A stretch of DNA of 39,830 bases, taken from positions 1 through 39,830 of IMG/VR virus record IMGVR_UViG_3300032236_001128; one strand, given 5' to 3'. Each line of letters opens with the position of its first letter. The first letter of the stretch is position 1. Shown piece by piece: positions 21,918 through 31,065 of this stretch. Under the pieces are notes generated by a model. That model was not told where the DNA came from. It searched no databases and was given only the letters and a program-made list of their open reading frames with translations. Position numbers and translations under genes: made by a program. This stretch comes from a virus.

Positions 21918-24800
21918 TTATGCTTTCATTGTCCGTTTTGCATCTAATAAATAGGCCAATGGGCCTTTACTTTTTGGAGGTAATTCTTCGCCGTTTGAAT
22001 TAGCGTCTTTTCTTACTACTTTTAAAAACTGATCTAATACACTTGCGCCGGCTTCATTACTGCCGTTGCCAAGTTTAGACACTACATCCGCCGGGATTAC
22101 AAACTCACCGTTTGCCAACATGGCAGCAACAGAGTCGCTTGTACCGTCACCTTCGCCTTGAACGTAACGGTTGTCCATGGCGTTCAAACCGCCTTCAGAG
22201 AAAAATGTTGGGTTATGTCCTTCTGGACCAATCTCGCCACCTTCAGCATGTGACTGAATAGCAGCGCCAGGTAAGCCAGTAAGGATATAATTAATCTGTG
22301 CCTTGGTTAAACCAGGTGTTAATGACTTGTACAAACCAGAACTTACGCTGTCACCTGATGAACCAGCAGCAAAAGGATCATAGCCAGTAGAACCACCGCT
22401 TGCAAAATTAGGTTCTGGGCTCGATGTTTCCTGTATGTTAGGAATGCCAGTTAAGTTGTAATCCATTCTTTGTGTCAATCCAGGTGTTAGGTTTTGTATT
22501 CCGCCAGTTGGGCTTTGTTGTAAAGCACTTGTTGTGGTTGTCGCTGGTGCAGTTGTAGTTGCTCCACCAACAACAGGAGCTGTTATCGCTGGTAATGTCC
22601 AAGGTGTTGCTGGAGCAGTTGCTGGAGCAGTTGTTTTAACAGGCAAAGTATTCATTTGCCCGCCGCCACTACTTGGTGCTGTTGTTGTACCGCTGCCACT
22701 ACCAATTGCGTTATATACTTTACCAAGATCTACGCCGCTACCACCGCTTCCGGTGCTTGGCGCTGTTCCATCGCCAGTACTTGGTGCTGGTGTTTCACTA
22801 GCCAATCCAGGGCCGCCAGGTGCTGGTGGTTGATCTGCTATTGGCTGTGGGTTTGCAACATCTTGCTTCCAAGCATCATACGTCGCTGGAACCATATCAA
22901 TAGCTGGACGAATAGATCCGTCAGGATTTGTGCCACCTTGGAACTGAGCCAAGTATTCTTGGTATGCTGGATCATCTTTACCGGCAGCATACGGATCCAC
23001 TGGTGTAGTATCCGCAGCGGGTGCGTTAGCATCCACTGGTGGTGTGTTAGGGTCAAATGACGGAGGCGGGCTTGATACAGTTACTGTGCCTTTAGGGGTA
23101 TTTGGATCTGTTACCACTGGTGTGGTTGGCCCTGCGCCAGCGTCTGTTACAGAGCCAGTGGTATTTGCTGATGCCACTGCAGTATTGTCAACCGGTGCGC
23201 TGGTTGGTGTTGTATCTTGTTGGCCAAACAATTGAGCCAATGTGGCATTAATCGTTGCAGTCTTTTCATCTTGACCGCTTTTCAATGAATCTAAATAAAC
23301 GTTCTGAGCACGCTCATCTAATCCAGAAATATTTGGTGCTACTTTTATTGCACTTGCATCATCTAATCCAGTAGTAATAGCTGTCTTATATGCTGTTTGA
23401 TCTGTGGTAGATAAATTATTAACCTGATTAGCAATATCTAATGATGCTGTTAAATCGTTGGAGCTATTGTAGTTACGAGTAAATGTGCTTTGTGCAATAG
23501 TAGACATATCATTTACTTTAGTAGATGTGTCTAATGCCGTTGTTACATCTGTGCCGTTACCATAAATGCTGGTAAATGCTTTTTGTGCATCTGGTGACAT
23601 TGCAGCTACTTTAGTTGCTGCATCAGTTAATGCTGTTGATTCTTTATTTAGTAAATCGTTCTTAGCTGTGTAGTCTGATTTAATGGTATCTAACTGAGAA
23701 GCAGCATCGGCTAACTTACTGTTACTTGCATTAAATGTATCTAGCTTAGTTTGGTAAGTAGCAGCATCTGTGTTATACTTATCAGTAGCGGCATTTAATG
23801 TTGGGATCATGGCGTTAGCCTGATCTGCTAAACTATTTGCTAAATCTGCATTACCAGCAGCTTTTGCATCATCATATTGCTTTTGTAAATCAGCAAACTT
23901 ATCAGCTTGTACTTTGTATTCATCGTAAGAAGCCTTAGCTGTGTCTTGTGCTGCTTGAGCTTCTTTTTGTGCTGGAACAACTGTGCTGTCCAACATGTCT
24001 TTGGTTTGAGCAAATTGTTGATTGTACTTATCAGCAATACTGTTTACATCATTCCAGGCTGATTTAATTTGACTACCAGCTTGGCTTAAAGTTGTGGAGA
24101 TAATATTGTTAACAATATTAGCTGTAGGATCTTTGCCAGTAATTGCACCTTTAGTTAAAGCACCGCCAATAGTACCAGCAAGTTTTGAACCGGTTGCGTC
24201 TGTTATTTCACCACCAACATAAGTACCAGCACCAGAAGTTAAACCAGCTGTCAATGCTTTAGTTACGTCGCCAGTTACTGCCAGATTAGTTGCAGCACTT
24301 GCTGCAGCATTACTAATTGCCGCATTTAATGGGCCAGTAATAGTCGTTGGGTTAGTAAAGGTTGTCTCACCGCCCGCTGTTTGCGTCATAGTGCTGCCGT
24401 CACTATAGTTGTAAACTGTAGAACCATCGGCTCCAGTTTCAACAGAAGTTAATGTAGACTCAGCACCAGAAGCGAGCATATCACTTACACCACTGGCAAT
24501 ACCCATACCTGCGTATGAGATACCAGCAGATAGCGCAGCTTGACCTAAGTCTCCACCATGCGCTAATACATCGACTGCAGAAATAGCCGGTAATAAATAC
24601 AATTGGCCCGTGGCCACAGCAGCTACTTTTGCAATCGTACCAATAGGATCATTTACCGCAGCTTGACCCACTTGTTCTAGTACATGACCAACAGAACTCG
24701 CGGCTCCTTCTACAGCTTGCACAGTATCTTGTGCAATTGTGCCGATTGTTTGACCTACGTCACTAATTGCGTCACCAATCGATTCAACCACTCCACCCAT
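21918..24800 (-). CDS. large internal virion protein with coiled coil, 31-aa repeats and tape-measure-like C-terminus
   Basis: In this 960-residue protein, residues 1-110 are Gly/Ala/Val rich and could insert into membrane. Residues 255-400 form a long coiled coil (Lys/Asp/Gln/Ala heptads). Residues 401-524 are four tandem 31-residue repeats. Residues 530-800 are Pro/Thr/Ser/Gly rich and probably disordered. The last 130 residues carry tags (HAEGGEIGPEG, FFSEGGL) and GTSDSVAAMLANGEFVIPAD, a motif frequent near the C-terminus of tail tape-measure proteins. The combination suggests a structural protein that spans or is ejected through the tail. TAATG overlap with the gene upstream. Confidence 0.6.
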   Translation of the reverse strand: MGGVVESIGDAISDVGQTIGTIAQDTVQAVEGAASSVGHVLEQVGQAAVNDPIGTIAKVAAVATGQLYLLPAISAVDVLAHGGDLGQAALSAGISYAGMGIASGVSDMLASGAESTLTSVETGADGSTVYNYSDGSTMTQTAGGETTFTNPTTITGPLNAAISNAAASAATNLAVTGDVTKALTAGLTSGAGTYVGGEITDATGSKLAGTIGGALTKGAITGKDPTANIVNNIISTTLSQAGSQIKSAWNDVNSIADKYNQQFAQTKDMLDSTVVPAQKEAQAAQDTAKASYDEYKVQADKFADLQKQYDDAKAAGNADLANSLADQANAMIPTLNAATDKYNTDAATYQTKLDTFNASNSKLADAASQLDTIKSDYTAKNDLLNKESTALTDAATKVAAMSPDAQKAFTSIYGNGTDVTTALDTSTKVNDMSTIAQSTFTRNYNSSNDLTASLDIANQVNNLSTTDQTAYKTAITTGLDDASAIKVAPNISGLDERAQNVYLDSLKSGQDEKTATINATLAQLFGQQDTTPTSAPVDNTAVASANTTGSVTDAGAGPTTPVVTDPNTPKGTVTVSSPPPSFDPNTPPVDANAPAADTTPVDPYAAGKDDPAYQEYLAQFQGGTNPDGSIRPAIDMVPATYDAWKQDVANPQPIADQPPAPGGPGLASETPAPSTGDGTAPSTGSGGSGVDLGKVYNAIGSGSGTTTAPSSGGGQMNTLPVKTTAPATAPATPWTLPAITAPVVGGATTTAPATTTTSALQQSPTGGIQNLTPGLTQRMDYNLTGIPNIQETSSPEPNFASGGSTGYDPFAAGSSGDSVSSGLYKSLTPGLTKAQINYILTGLPGAAIQSHAEGGEIGPEGHNPTFFSEGGLNAMDNRYVQGEGDGTSDSVAAMLANGEFVIPADVVSKLGNGSNEAGASVLDQFLKVVRKDANSNGEELPPKSKGPLAYLLDAKRTMKA
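23229..23600 (-). repeat. four tandem 31-residue coding repeats
   Basis: Units start MSPDAQKAF, MSTIAQSTF, LSTTDQTAY and LDERAQNVY. Each has a Gln at position 6, an aromatic residue at position 9, and Asn/Gly/Asp residues around 15-18 before a second helix. They are exactly in register at 31 residues (93 bases). Confidence 0.7.
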
Positions 24801-25297
24801 TATAGAGCTCCTTGTGGTTGTGGGGCTGCTTGATCTGGCAACGCACCCTGTTGTTTAGTGTCACCTAGGTTTACAACAACCTGGTATTGACCATCTTTGG
24901 TTTTCTTGACGTTGTATCCCATGTTAGGAAATGGTTGATTGCGCCTAACATAAGCAAAAATGTTTAAAAGGGATGGCTCTTTAAATTGGGTAATAAGTTG
25001 TTTAAAACCAGCTACTCCAATAGCTTTTGTAAATGTCAAACAGTTTTTTAAATAGTTTGGCATGGTGTCTGCATTAATAGCACGGAAAATGCCAATGTTT
25101 GCTTGAACCGGTGAAGGGTGCACCATAAATAAAGTGTTGCCCTCACGTATCAAAACACCCTTCATGTTGTAGCATTCAGAAGCTAAGCTCGCCTTAATCT
25201 GCTCGGCAGTATGCCCGCCGCCAATTTCCTTGGCAGCGATGGCTATAATCTCATCCTGTGTGAGCTTTTGGTGCTTTGAATCTACAAAAGAAGACAT
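24800..25297 (-). CDS. hypothetical virion-associated protein, 165 aa
   Basis: The product begins with a polar helix (SKHQKLTQDEIIAIAAKEIG). A mixed alpha/beta region follows (VLIREGNTLFMVH, NIGIFRAINADTMPNYLKN, FAYVRRNQPFPNMGYNV), reminiscent of an acetyltransferase-size fold but without a clear CoA motif. It ends in a Gln/Pro/Ala tail. It overlaps neighbours by TAATG on both sides, so it is co-translated with the large internal protein. Possibly a chaperone or core protein; unproven. Confidence 0.55.
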   Translation of the reverse strand: MSSFVDSKHQKLTQDEIIAIAAKEIGGGHTAEQIKASLASECYNMKGVLIREGNTLFMVHPSPVQANIGIFRAINADTMPNYLKNCLTFTKAIGVAGFKQLITQFKEPSLLNIFAYVRRNQPFPNMGYNVKKTKDGQYQVVVNLGDTKQQGALPDQAAPQPQGAL

Positions 25298-25449
25298 TAC
25301 GCAGTAATGTTTTTTGCCTTAGCGGCCAATGCCTCTTCTACTGCCTTAGCAAAAGCTGGGTCTACTTTTTGATTATCTTTGTTACGAGCCATGATAGCAT
25401 CAGCTACCGCTTTGTCGTTTAGATATTTCATGGTTTGTTGGCCGTGCAT
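25297..25449 (-). CDS. 50-aa basic helical protein, first gene after a promoter-like motif
   Basis: ATG at 25449 is preceded by an ideal AAGGAG (25456-25461). The 50-residue product starts MHGQQTMKYLNDKAVADAIM and ends VEEALAAKAKNITA, Ala/Lys rich and helical. Its TAA shares bases with the next ATG (TAATG). It lies 27 bases downstream of the promoter-like motif at 25476-25493. Strong signals make it a real gene; no family is recognised. Confidence 0.75.
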   Translation of the reverse strand: MHGQQTMKYLNDKAVADAIMARNKDNQKVDPAFAKAVEEALAAKAKNITA

Positions 25450-25475
25450 TTTGACTCCTTGGGTTGGGTTTCTTC

Positions 25476-25493
25476 TATATATAATAATACAAA
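25476..25493 (-). promoter_or_regulatory. phage promoter-like motif, copy 7 (- strand)
   Basis: The - strand reads TTTGTATTATTATATATA, one base different from the consensus (T for C). It follows a terminator T-tract and precedes the internal virion protein genes. Confidence 0.7.
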
Positions 25494-25513
25494 AAACAGG
25501 GGGTTAGCGCCCT
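25494..25513 (-). terminator. intrinsic terminator fused to promoter-like motif (- strand)
   Basis: On the - strand AGGG, an eight-base loop and CCCT are followed by GTTTTTT. The stem is short (four pairs), but it lies directly after the stop of the 25516-25767 gene, and its T-tract runs into the motif, as at three other places. Confidence 0.5.
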
Positions 25514-25515
25514 AT

Positions 25516-25767
25516 TTATTTAGTTGGACCGTTGATAATCATGGTAAATTGGTAAGCCCAATCGTCCCATTTATCGAACAAATCCGGGTCTGGAACGGGG
25601 TAAACCTCGAACCTTGGAAGCTGAGAAACGTTCTTGGCAACTATTTTCCAATTGTCTTCCTGGCTGTGGCCAATCGGTTCTGTGCCAAAATACAAAATTA
25701 GATTGCCGTTCCAGTCTTCCCAGCTCATATTAACTGGAACAACTGGAAAAAATATCTGCTCAGCCAT
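25516..25767 (-). CDS. small virion-cluster protein, 83 aa
   Basis: The product is rich in Trp, Pro and Asp (MSWEDWNGNLILYFGTEPIG, WDDWAYQFTMIINGPTK) with a mixed beta character. It is coupled to the upstream virion gene by TAATG and ends at a terminator, so it is the last gene of its transcription unit. Such a compact protein next to tail genes may be a minor structural or assembly protein. I do not recognise the family. Confidence 0.6.
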   Translation of the reverse strand: MAEQIFFPVVPVNMSWEDWNGNLILYFGTEPIGHSQEDNWKIVAKNVSQLPRFEVYPVPDPDLFDKWDDWAYQFTMIINGPTK

Positions 25768-27911
25768 TATGGGCGCTCATCGCCGTATTCTGCAGTAATC
25801 AATAAACGGCCCATTTCGTAGTTACCGTCAATTACGTTAGAAGTAAATGTTAAAGTTAATTCACGATGCTCTACACGCAGGTCAATCTTACCAGTATCTG
25901 GATCAAAGTAAAATGGTCCTGAGTTTTCTACTGGTCCTCTGGCAAACTTACGACCATCTACTTCCATAGTCATAGTACCAGTCTGTACAAAGTCTGGCTC
26001 TACACGACGTAAGTGCATACGGCGATTTGGACCAGAGGTTGTATCTTGGGAGGGCGTACCACCAACCCAACTAATATCGCAAGTAGTAAAACTAGAAGTA
26101 ATAGCTGTTTCACTAGATAGGCTTACCTTATTGTAACCATACTCTTGTTGCCAAATTGGATAGCCACCCTCCATGTAGTACACCACATCGCCAGCAATTA
26201 CACCAGGCACAAAGTTAGTTGTTGCAGTTACCAAAGTAACGCCAGGTGCTGGAACATAACTATCAATAATTAATTGACTGTTATCTACTGTATAAACTGG
26301 AGTCGCTGGGTTACCAGCGTTTGAGAATGAGAAATGGTCGCCGGGAGAGAATGATGGAGTCTGGTCACCAGCTAAATAAAACTGATTAGCGGCAGGAGCA
26401 GGCTCACCACTTGGAGTAGCAATTAAAGTTAATGGTTGGCTATAGGTTACATCATAATCCCAACCAGCCCAGATAGGTGATGGGAAAATCTCTGTTGTGT
26501 AACCACAAGAACGGCGAGCGCCATCTGCTTCTCCAGCGTCATACCAGATCTTATCTTTTACGTTATAGATAATTGCATCAGTACATTCTGTAGCTGAACC
26601 GCGTGGATAAAAGAACCAGATCTCGTTGTAGCGCGGTACCTTAGTGGCCCATACTTTTTGGCGTTGGGTAAAGTTGATATTATCAAATATCCAGTTTACG
26701 TTTTTGTCATTAGGTAGGACGCTTACCACACCGTTGTATTGATAGAAACGGTCAACGCCTAACCAATAGTACACGCCGTCCATCTCAACAAAGCAAGACG
26801 AGGACATAGTTGAGATCTGGCTAGAAATAATATCATAGCGCCAATATAAGCCAGTTTGGCCAGTAAATGACACACGAATTAATGAGTCAGTAGCCCAAAA
26901 CAAACCAGATGGTGAGTTTGTACCACCACGAACCGGAATGCCTTTAACAATCTTAGAAGAAGACATATTAATCTGGTTGGCAGTTGCACCGTTCCAGTCG
27001 GTCAATGTCTGTGTTCCGTAAGCTGTCTCTACGTGGTTGTTTGCAATATAGCCGTTATCACCATATACAAAGATATAAGGATACAATACACAAACACCGC
27101 CATTAACACTAATAGGTTTATATGTTGGATTTTGACCGGTGCTGTCTGCAAGCCCATAGAAGTTCCACACACCAGCGCTGGCTGGTAAAATATCGCCTAC
27201 TAAAACTTGCGTCTCTTCGGCATTGTCAATGTTTTGTAAATTTAAACCAGGATGTGCTAATACTTTTAAAGCGCCGCCCACCGGAGAATATTGTAGGTCA
27301 AATTGCCATAGATTGCGTGAGTCTGGCGTATAGTGTGTGTTGTATAACCACACATTTGACTTAGTTCCAGTGATCGTTTCAGTAACTGTTACAACCGTAT
27401 TAGGGCTTGTAAAAACAGAACCAGTTACATTATATACTGTTGCTGGGTTTGTCTGAGCAAATATAACTTTAGTGCCAGTTGGAAATACTGATGTGTAATC
27501 TTTTGGTGTGGTAGCACCACCGTAAATTGTAAAGGTGTGCGCTGTGTTAGATGCCACAGCAAATTGAGAATACCCTGGTAATATGTTAGCAAGATATGGT
27601 CCGGAACCAACACCGATGGTGTTACCAGTAATAAATACATCTAATCCTGTTGCGTTACCAACAAAGATATAGTTAACGCCGTTGTACGGGCTAACAATCA
27701 TACCACGAGGAACACCAGTAAATGTACCAAAAATCTGACGATAGCCACCTATTTTTCTAGGTGTGCCACGCTGAAAACGGCACCATACGCCATCTTCATA
27801 TTCACGTGATTCAAAGTTTGTACCGTCACGCTTAATACCTGGTTGTACTCCAAGGGTATAAACTAAGTTATACTGTTCTTGTGATGTTCCAGAATCTTGT
27901 TGCTGTGCCAT
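25767..27911 (-). CDS. large beta-rich virion protein, possible tail stabilisation or needle-complex protein
   Basis: This 714-residue protein is rich in Gly, Tyr, Val, Asn and Trp, typical of beta-propeller or beta-helix virion proteins. Near the N-terminus, CRFQRGTPRKIGGYRQIFG followed by YNGVNYIFVGNATGLDVF resembles P22 gp10-type packaged-DNA stabilisation proteins, which open with a path of short beta blades. The C-terminal part has GPNRRMHLRRVEPDFVQTG and a final TAEYGDERP. It lies between adaptor-like proteins and the internal virion genes. The family is uncertain; structural role is likely. Confidence 0.55.
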   Translation of the reverse strand: MAQQQDSGTSQEQYNLVYTLGVQPGIKRDGTNFESREYEDGVWCRFQRGTPRKIGGYRQIFGTFTGVPRGMIVSPYNGVNYIFVGNATGLDVFITGNTIGVGSGPYLANILPGYSQFAVASNTAHTFTIYGGATTPKDYTSVFPTGTKVIFAQTNPATVYNVTGSVFTSPNTVVTVTETITGTKSNVWLYNTHYTPDSRNLWQFDLQYSPVGGALKVLAHPGLNLQNIDNAEETQVLVGDILPASAGVWNFYGLADSTGQNPTYKPISVNGGVCVLYPYIFVYGDNGYIANNHVETAYGTQTLTDWNGATANQINMSSSKIVKGIPVRGGTNSPSGLFWATDSLIRVSFTGQTGLYWRYDIISSQISTMSSSCFVEMDGVYYWLGVDRFYQYNGVVSVLPNDKNVNWIFDNINFTQRQKVWATKVPRYNEIWFFYPRGSATECTDAIIYNVKDKIWYDAGEADGARRSCGYTTEIFPSPIWAGWDYDVTYSQPLTLIATPSGEPAPAANQFYLAGDQTPSFSPGDHFSFSNAGNPATPVYTVDNSQLIIDSYVPAPGVTLVTATTNFVPGVIAGDVVYYMEGGYPIWQQEYGYNKVSLSSETAITSSFTTCDISWVGGTPSQDTTSGPNRRMHLRRVEPDFVQTGTMTMEVDGRKFARGPVENSGPFYFDPDTGKIDLRVEHRELTLTFTSNVIDGNYEMGRLLITAEYGDERP

Positions 27912-29194
27912 TAAAATGTCCCGCCAAGCACACCGCCGGTTGCGGTAATTGTTTTAGTTGTTGAAACTGATGCAACAGTGCTTATTGCTGGTGTACTTGG
28001 AGTAGACCCATCTAATGTCATTATATTAGCACCGTTTGCTGTAAGGCCAAGCACTCCAACAGATGATAAATACATGCCTGTTGTAGTATCAGACAAGAAT
28101 GAGAACGTCGGTAATGTCGCAGAACCATCAGCACCGTAATAAAAAGTAGATGAATTTTGCGATAAAATAATTAACTGGTTGCCATCAGACAGTGCTGTAA
28201 TAATTTGACCAGGAGCTAATGCGGTAGGCGAAGCACTGGAACCAGAAATACTAAATGTTATATCATACGACGTAGTTGTTGTGTCATTAATTAAAATGTA
28301 CAACGCTGTTGTTGCTGGTAGTATAACATTTAAAGTTGTTGTCCTTGTGCCGGATAAAGACACATAGGTTTGAATAATTGGAGCAAAGCTAACAAGGCTT
28401 AATGTTGGCCCAAGAATATTATCAACGTCATATACCGCAGAGGTAAACGTTACGTTGGTTGGTGTTTGCAATCCAATCGTATAAAACTCAGAGGTAGATG
28501 CTTGATAAAAAATAAAACCAGAACCACCAGGCTGTACGCTGACGTTAGCTACTCTATTAATTTTAGCGCCATCTGGTGTGGTTAAAGCCAACGCCCCAGT
28601 GCCGTTATTTCTAAAACCAATCCACCATCCAGCAGATAGAGACGCTGTGGCAGGAAGAACATACGTGCCATTACCACCAATCCAAGTGTAAGTATTAGCC
28701 CTGCTTGAATCAGTTAGTGTTGGTACGCTTGCAGATGTTAATGGGTTTTGTGTTACCGCTAATTTACCAGAGATAGCAGCCAGACCAGCACCGGCTAGGG
28801 TTGCCGCGTCAGCAGATGACGTGCCAGTGCCAAACGTTACGTTTTGCCATACGCCAGCCTGTGTGCTGTTATCTGACAAGTAAAAGTATTTAGATACGCC
28901 GGCAGGAATTGCTACAGAGCCAGATCCACCGTATTGCGCAACGTAAAATGTCTGTGAGCCAAAGTTACGGAACAGAATATCAATACCAGTTGAGCCTTGT
29001 GAAGCGTCTGGTAAAAATACTGTTAAGCCACTGGTAGACGGCGTGCAGTCCATAATACGTGAGGCAGGAACCTGCAAGCCATTAAGCACAGAAGGCCAAT
29101 ACAACTGCGTATTGGCACTAAATGCTAAGGCGTAATATGTAACGTCTGTTTGTTGAACAACGTCACCAGTAAATGGCGATACGTAAGACGGCAT
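27911..29194 (-). CDS. beta-rich virion/tail protein, 427 aa
   Basis: The product is Thr/Ser/Gly/Ala rich with short beta strands throughout (GIDILFRNFGSQTFYVAQYG, WWIGFRNNGTGALALTTPDG). It looks like a tail spike or neck fibre with repeated small beta sandwiches. It ends GVLGGTF, nearly the same as the end of the fibre gene at 38777 (GVTGGTF), so the two may share a C-terminal element. Role inferred as structural. TAATG overlap to the next gene. Confidence 0.6.
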   Translation of the reverse strand: MPSYVSPFTGDVVQQTDVTYYALAFSANTQLYWPSVLNGLQVPASRIMDCTPSTSGLTVFLPDASQGSTGIDILFRNFGSQTFYVAQYGGSGSVAIPAGVSKYFYLSDNSTQAGVWQNVTFGTGTSSADAATLAGAGLAAISGKLAVTQNPLTSASVPTLTDSSRANTYTWIGGNGTYVLPATASLSAGWWIGFRNNGTGALALTTPDGAKINRVANVSVQPGGSGFIFYQASTSEFYTIGLQTPTNVTFTSAVYDVDNILGPTLSLVSFAPIIQTYVSLSGTRTTTLNVILPATTALYILINDTTTTSYDITFSISGSSASPTALAPGQIITALSDGNQLIILSQNSSTFYYGADGSATLPTFSFLSDTTTGMYLSSVGVLGLTANGANIMTLDGSTPSTPAISTVASVSTTKTITATGGVLGGTF

Positions 29195-29197
29195 GGA

Positions 29198-29818
29198 TTA
29201 AGGTTCCTGTACTGTAGTATTGCGGTCAATACGACGTGAATCGTCTTCTTTCTTAAGGGCTGCGATACAATCAGTGTAGTATTGTTTCCATACTGGCAAT
29301 TTGTCTAGTGCCTTTAAATAGCCTTGAGCTTGCAACAGTGTGCCAAATAACATCGCTTGTGGTGCAATTTGGGTAAACAAATTTGTCTGATTGGTTGAGT
29401 CTAATGGTTGAACCAAGCTGTAGTAAATAATTTCTACTGGATAGTCTTGGTCTGGAACCGGGGCAAAGTTCCAGTTGTTATAATCATACTCAGCATAAAA
29501 CTGTGGTTGACCAGCAGAGGCTTCAGAGTTATATTGTGCAATATAATCTTGTGAGCGCATGACCACAGGCTTACCATTAATCTTCATGGAGATGGTTTTT
29601 CTCCAGCGAGTAGGCTTGGTCAGCACTGGATTAGTTGCTGTCAATGTTGTCTCTACCACAACCAACTGGAGCAATGTTTTTAATTCAGCCGCAATAGCAG
29701 ACTCAGCCAAACCAATAAGGGTTGGGATCATTGCCACAAAGTCGGCGTCGTCACGCTCCATGTAGTTGATTACATCAGCTACAAGATTGTCATAGGTTTG
29801 AACGTATGCTGTGGTCAT
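29198..29818 (-). CDS. head-to-tail adaptor protein
   Basis: The 206-residue product follows the podovirus adaptor layout: a helix YDNLVADVINYMERDDADFV, IPTLIGLAESAIAAELK, a beta region with LTKPTRWRKTISM, GQPQFYAEYDYNNWNFAPVP and VEIIYYSLVQPL, then helices QAMLFGTLLQAQGYL and VWKQYYTDCIAALKKEDD. This matches adaptor proteins that bind below the portal ring in P22-like or SU10-like short-tailed phages. The start overlaps the previous stop (ATGA at 29815-29818). It should form a ring between portal and tail. Confidence 0.75.
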   Translation of the reverse strand: MTTAYVQTYDNLVADVINYMERDDADFVAMIPTLIGLAESAIAAELKTLLQLVVVETTLTATNPVLTKPTRWRKTISMKINGKPVVMRSQDYIAQYNSEASAGQPQFYAEYDYNNWNFAPVPDQDYPVEIIYYSLVQPLDSTNQTNLFTQIAPQAMLFGTLLQAQGYLKALDKLPVWKQYYTDCIAALKKEDDSRRIDRNTTVQEP

Positions 29819-30894
29819 CGTGTGTAGTAGCTAATATTAGGTTGGAAGTAGATCGGTGACTTGTCACGATCTTCGTCTTCAAATTCAGTACGTGCCTGTA
29901 ATGCTTGCTGTTCCAAATAGCTTACACGGCCCATATCAACACCAGGTAACTGTAAAGCTAATTTGTGTGACAAGGCTGCTTGGAAGTAATTTAATGCACG
30001 ATCTGGCATGTACAAATCGTTAGTCAACGAGCCAACGTCTTGTGGCTGGCATTCCAAGATTAATGAAAACGCTTGGAAGTTGTTGTTAGGTACAGGCCAT
30101 AGATACATCTCTGGATCAACCTGACGATTGAACCAGTATTGTAATGTACGTTGACTTGGGAATTGCTTGTTAGGCAAAGAGAAGTAATCAGTACGGTTCA
30201 AACGAGCCATAGGGATTACTTGTTGTGATTGAGCAAACTGCATAGCACGCAAAGACATTGTGCTGCCAGTGTTGCGATTGTTTAGGCGATAGTAATTAAA
30301 CGCCTGAGTTGTGTTGATACCATAGTACTGCCACTGGCGATCTGCCAATGTTACAGATGGGAATGATTCCCAAGTAGTCCAAGTTACGCCATCGTTACTT
30401 ACTTGAAAATCAAGATTGTAAGTAGCACTGCCGCCAGGAGCATAAGCATTAAAGCCAACATAAAATAACCTCGTCGCTTGAGAATAAGCTGCACCAAAGT
30501 AATTCTTAGCCAATGAAGTAGTGGCGTGTTGATTTAGATCAGCATTACCTGTCTGATCAAATAGTGTGTAAACTGCTGGATTGTCTGTCGGTAGTGTGGC
30601 AGAAAATGTTGGGTTAACAATATAGATCCAGTTTGCTTCCAGTACGTCAACCGTATTGGCTGGCATAGAAAGAACTTGCTGGTTTGTCTGTGCACCCATG
30701 ACTACAATTTCTTGTAGCCAAATATTAATACCACGATTAACAGAGTTTTGTAAAATGTAAAAGAGTGCCTGTTTGGCAGCCTGTACATACTCTGGGGTCA
30801 TCTCTTCCGAGGTTTTCCCTGCGTCACGATACGCATAGGAAATTAACTGATCAACATTGACCTTAGTCTGATTGTATGTGCCAGAATATGCCAC
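29815..30894 (-). CDS. second adaptor/tail accessory protein with discoidin-like insert
   Basis: In this 359-residue protein the N-terminal helical part (LISYAYRDAGKTSEEMTPEY, QALFYILQNSVNRGI) and the C-terminal part (RTDYFSLPNKQFPSQRTLQY, MYLWPVPNNNFQAFSLILEC, then DRALNYFQAALSHKLALQLP) resemble P22 gp4-like tail accessory factors. Residues about 110-215 form a beta domain (FQVSNDGVTWTTWESFP, INTTQAFNYYRL) like a discoidin/F5-8-type sugar-binding fold inserted in the adaptor. This may decorate the neck and touch the host surface. Adaptor role likely; the insert is inference. Confidence 0.65.
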   Translation of the reverse strand: MAYSGTYNQTKVNVDQLISYAYRDAGKTSEEMTPEYVQAAKQALFYILQNSVNRGINIWLQEIVVMGAQTNQQVLSMPANTVDVLEANWIYIVNPTFSATLPTDNPAVYTLFDQTGNADLNQHATTSLAKNYFGAAYSQATRLFYVGFNAYAPGGSATYNLDFQVSNDGVTWTTWESFPSVTLADRQWQYYGINTTQAFNYYRLNNRNTGSTMSLRAMQFAQSQQVIPMARLNRTDYFSLPNKQFPSQRTLQYWFNRQVDPEMYLWPVPNNNFQAFSLILECQPQDVGSLTNDLYMPDRALNYFQAALSHKLALQLPGVDMGRVSYLEQQALQARTEFEDEDRDKSPIYFQPNISYYTR

Positions 30895-30897
30895 AGA

Positions 30898-31065
30898 TTA
30901 CCTTCCGCGGCCAACGGCTCGCTTTTGTACTTTTTGTGGCAAGTTTGGTTTAGCTTTACCAGCCTTAACAAATTCCTTACCAACTTTTTTAGGAATGCCG
31001 ATGGTTGACTTACCTTCAGCAGCGGCATACATAGCGCCTAGTTGTGCTTTAGATTTGATCGGCAT
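30898..31065 (-). CDS. small basic protein, 55 aa
   Basis: I start it at ATG 31065, which overlaps the upstream stop (TAATG). A longer frame back to 31107 would lie inside the previous gene. The product reads like a recurring phage segment: [20 protein letters not shown], then [12 protein letters not shown], with a very basic end ([12 protein letters not shown]). Similar segments appear in small virion-associated proteins. Function unknown. Confidence 0.7.
   Translation of the reverse strand: MPIKSKAQLGAMYAAAEGKSTIGIPKKVGKEFVKAGKAKPNLPQKVQKRAVGRGR

Noticed and set aside
22534-22833. Val/Pro-rich + strand frame opposite the 960-residue protein
   Set aside because: It is the antisense of a Pro/Thr/Gly-rich disordered region and has no ribosome binding site.
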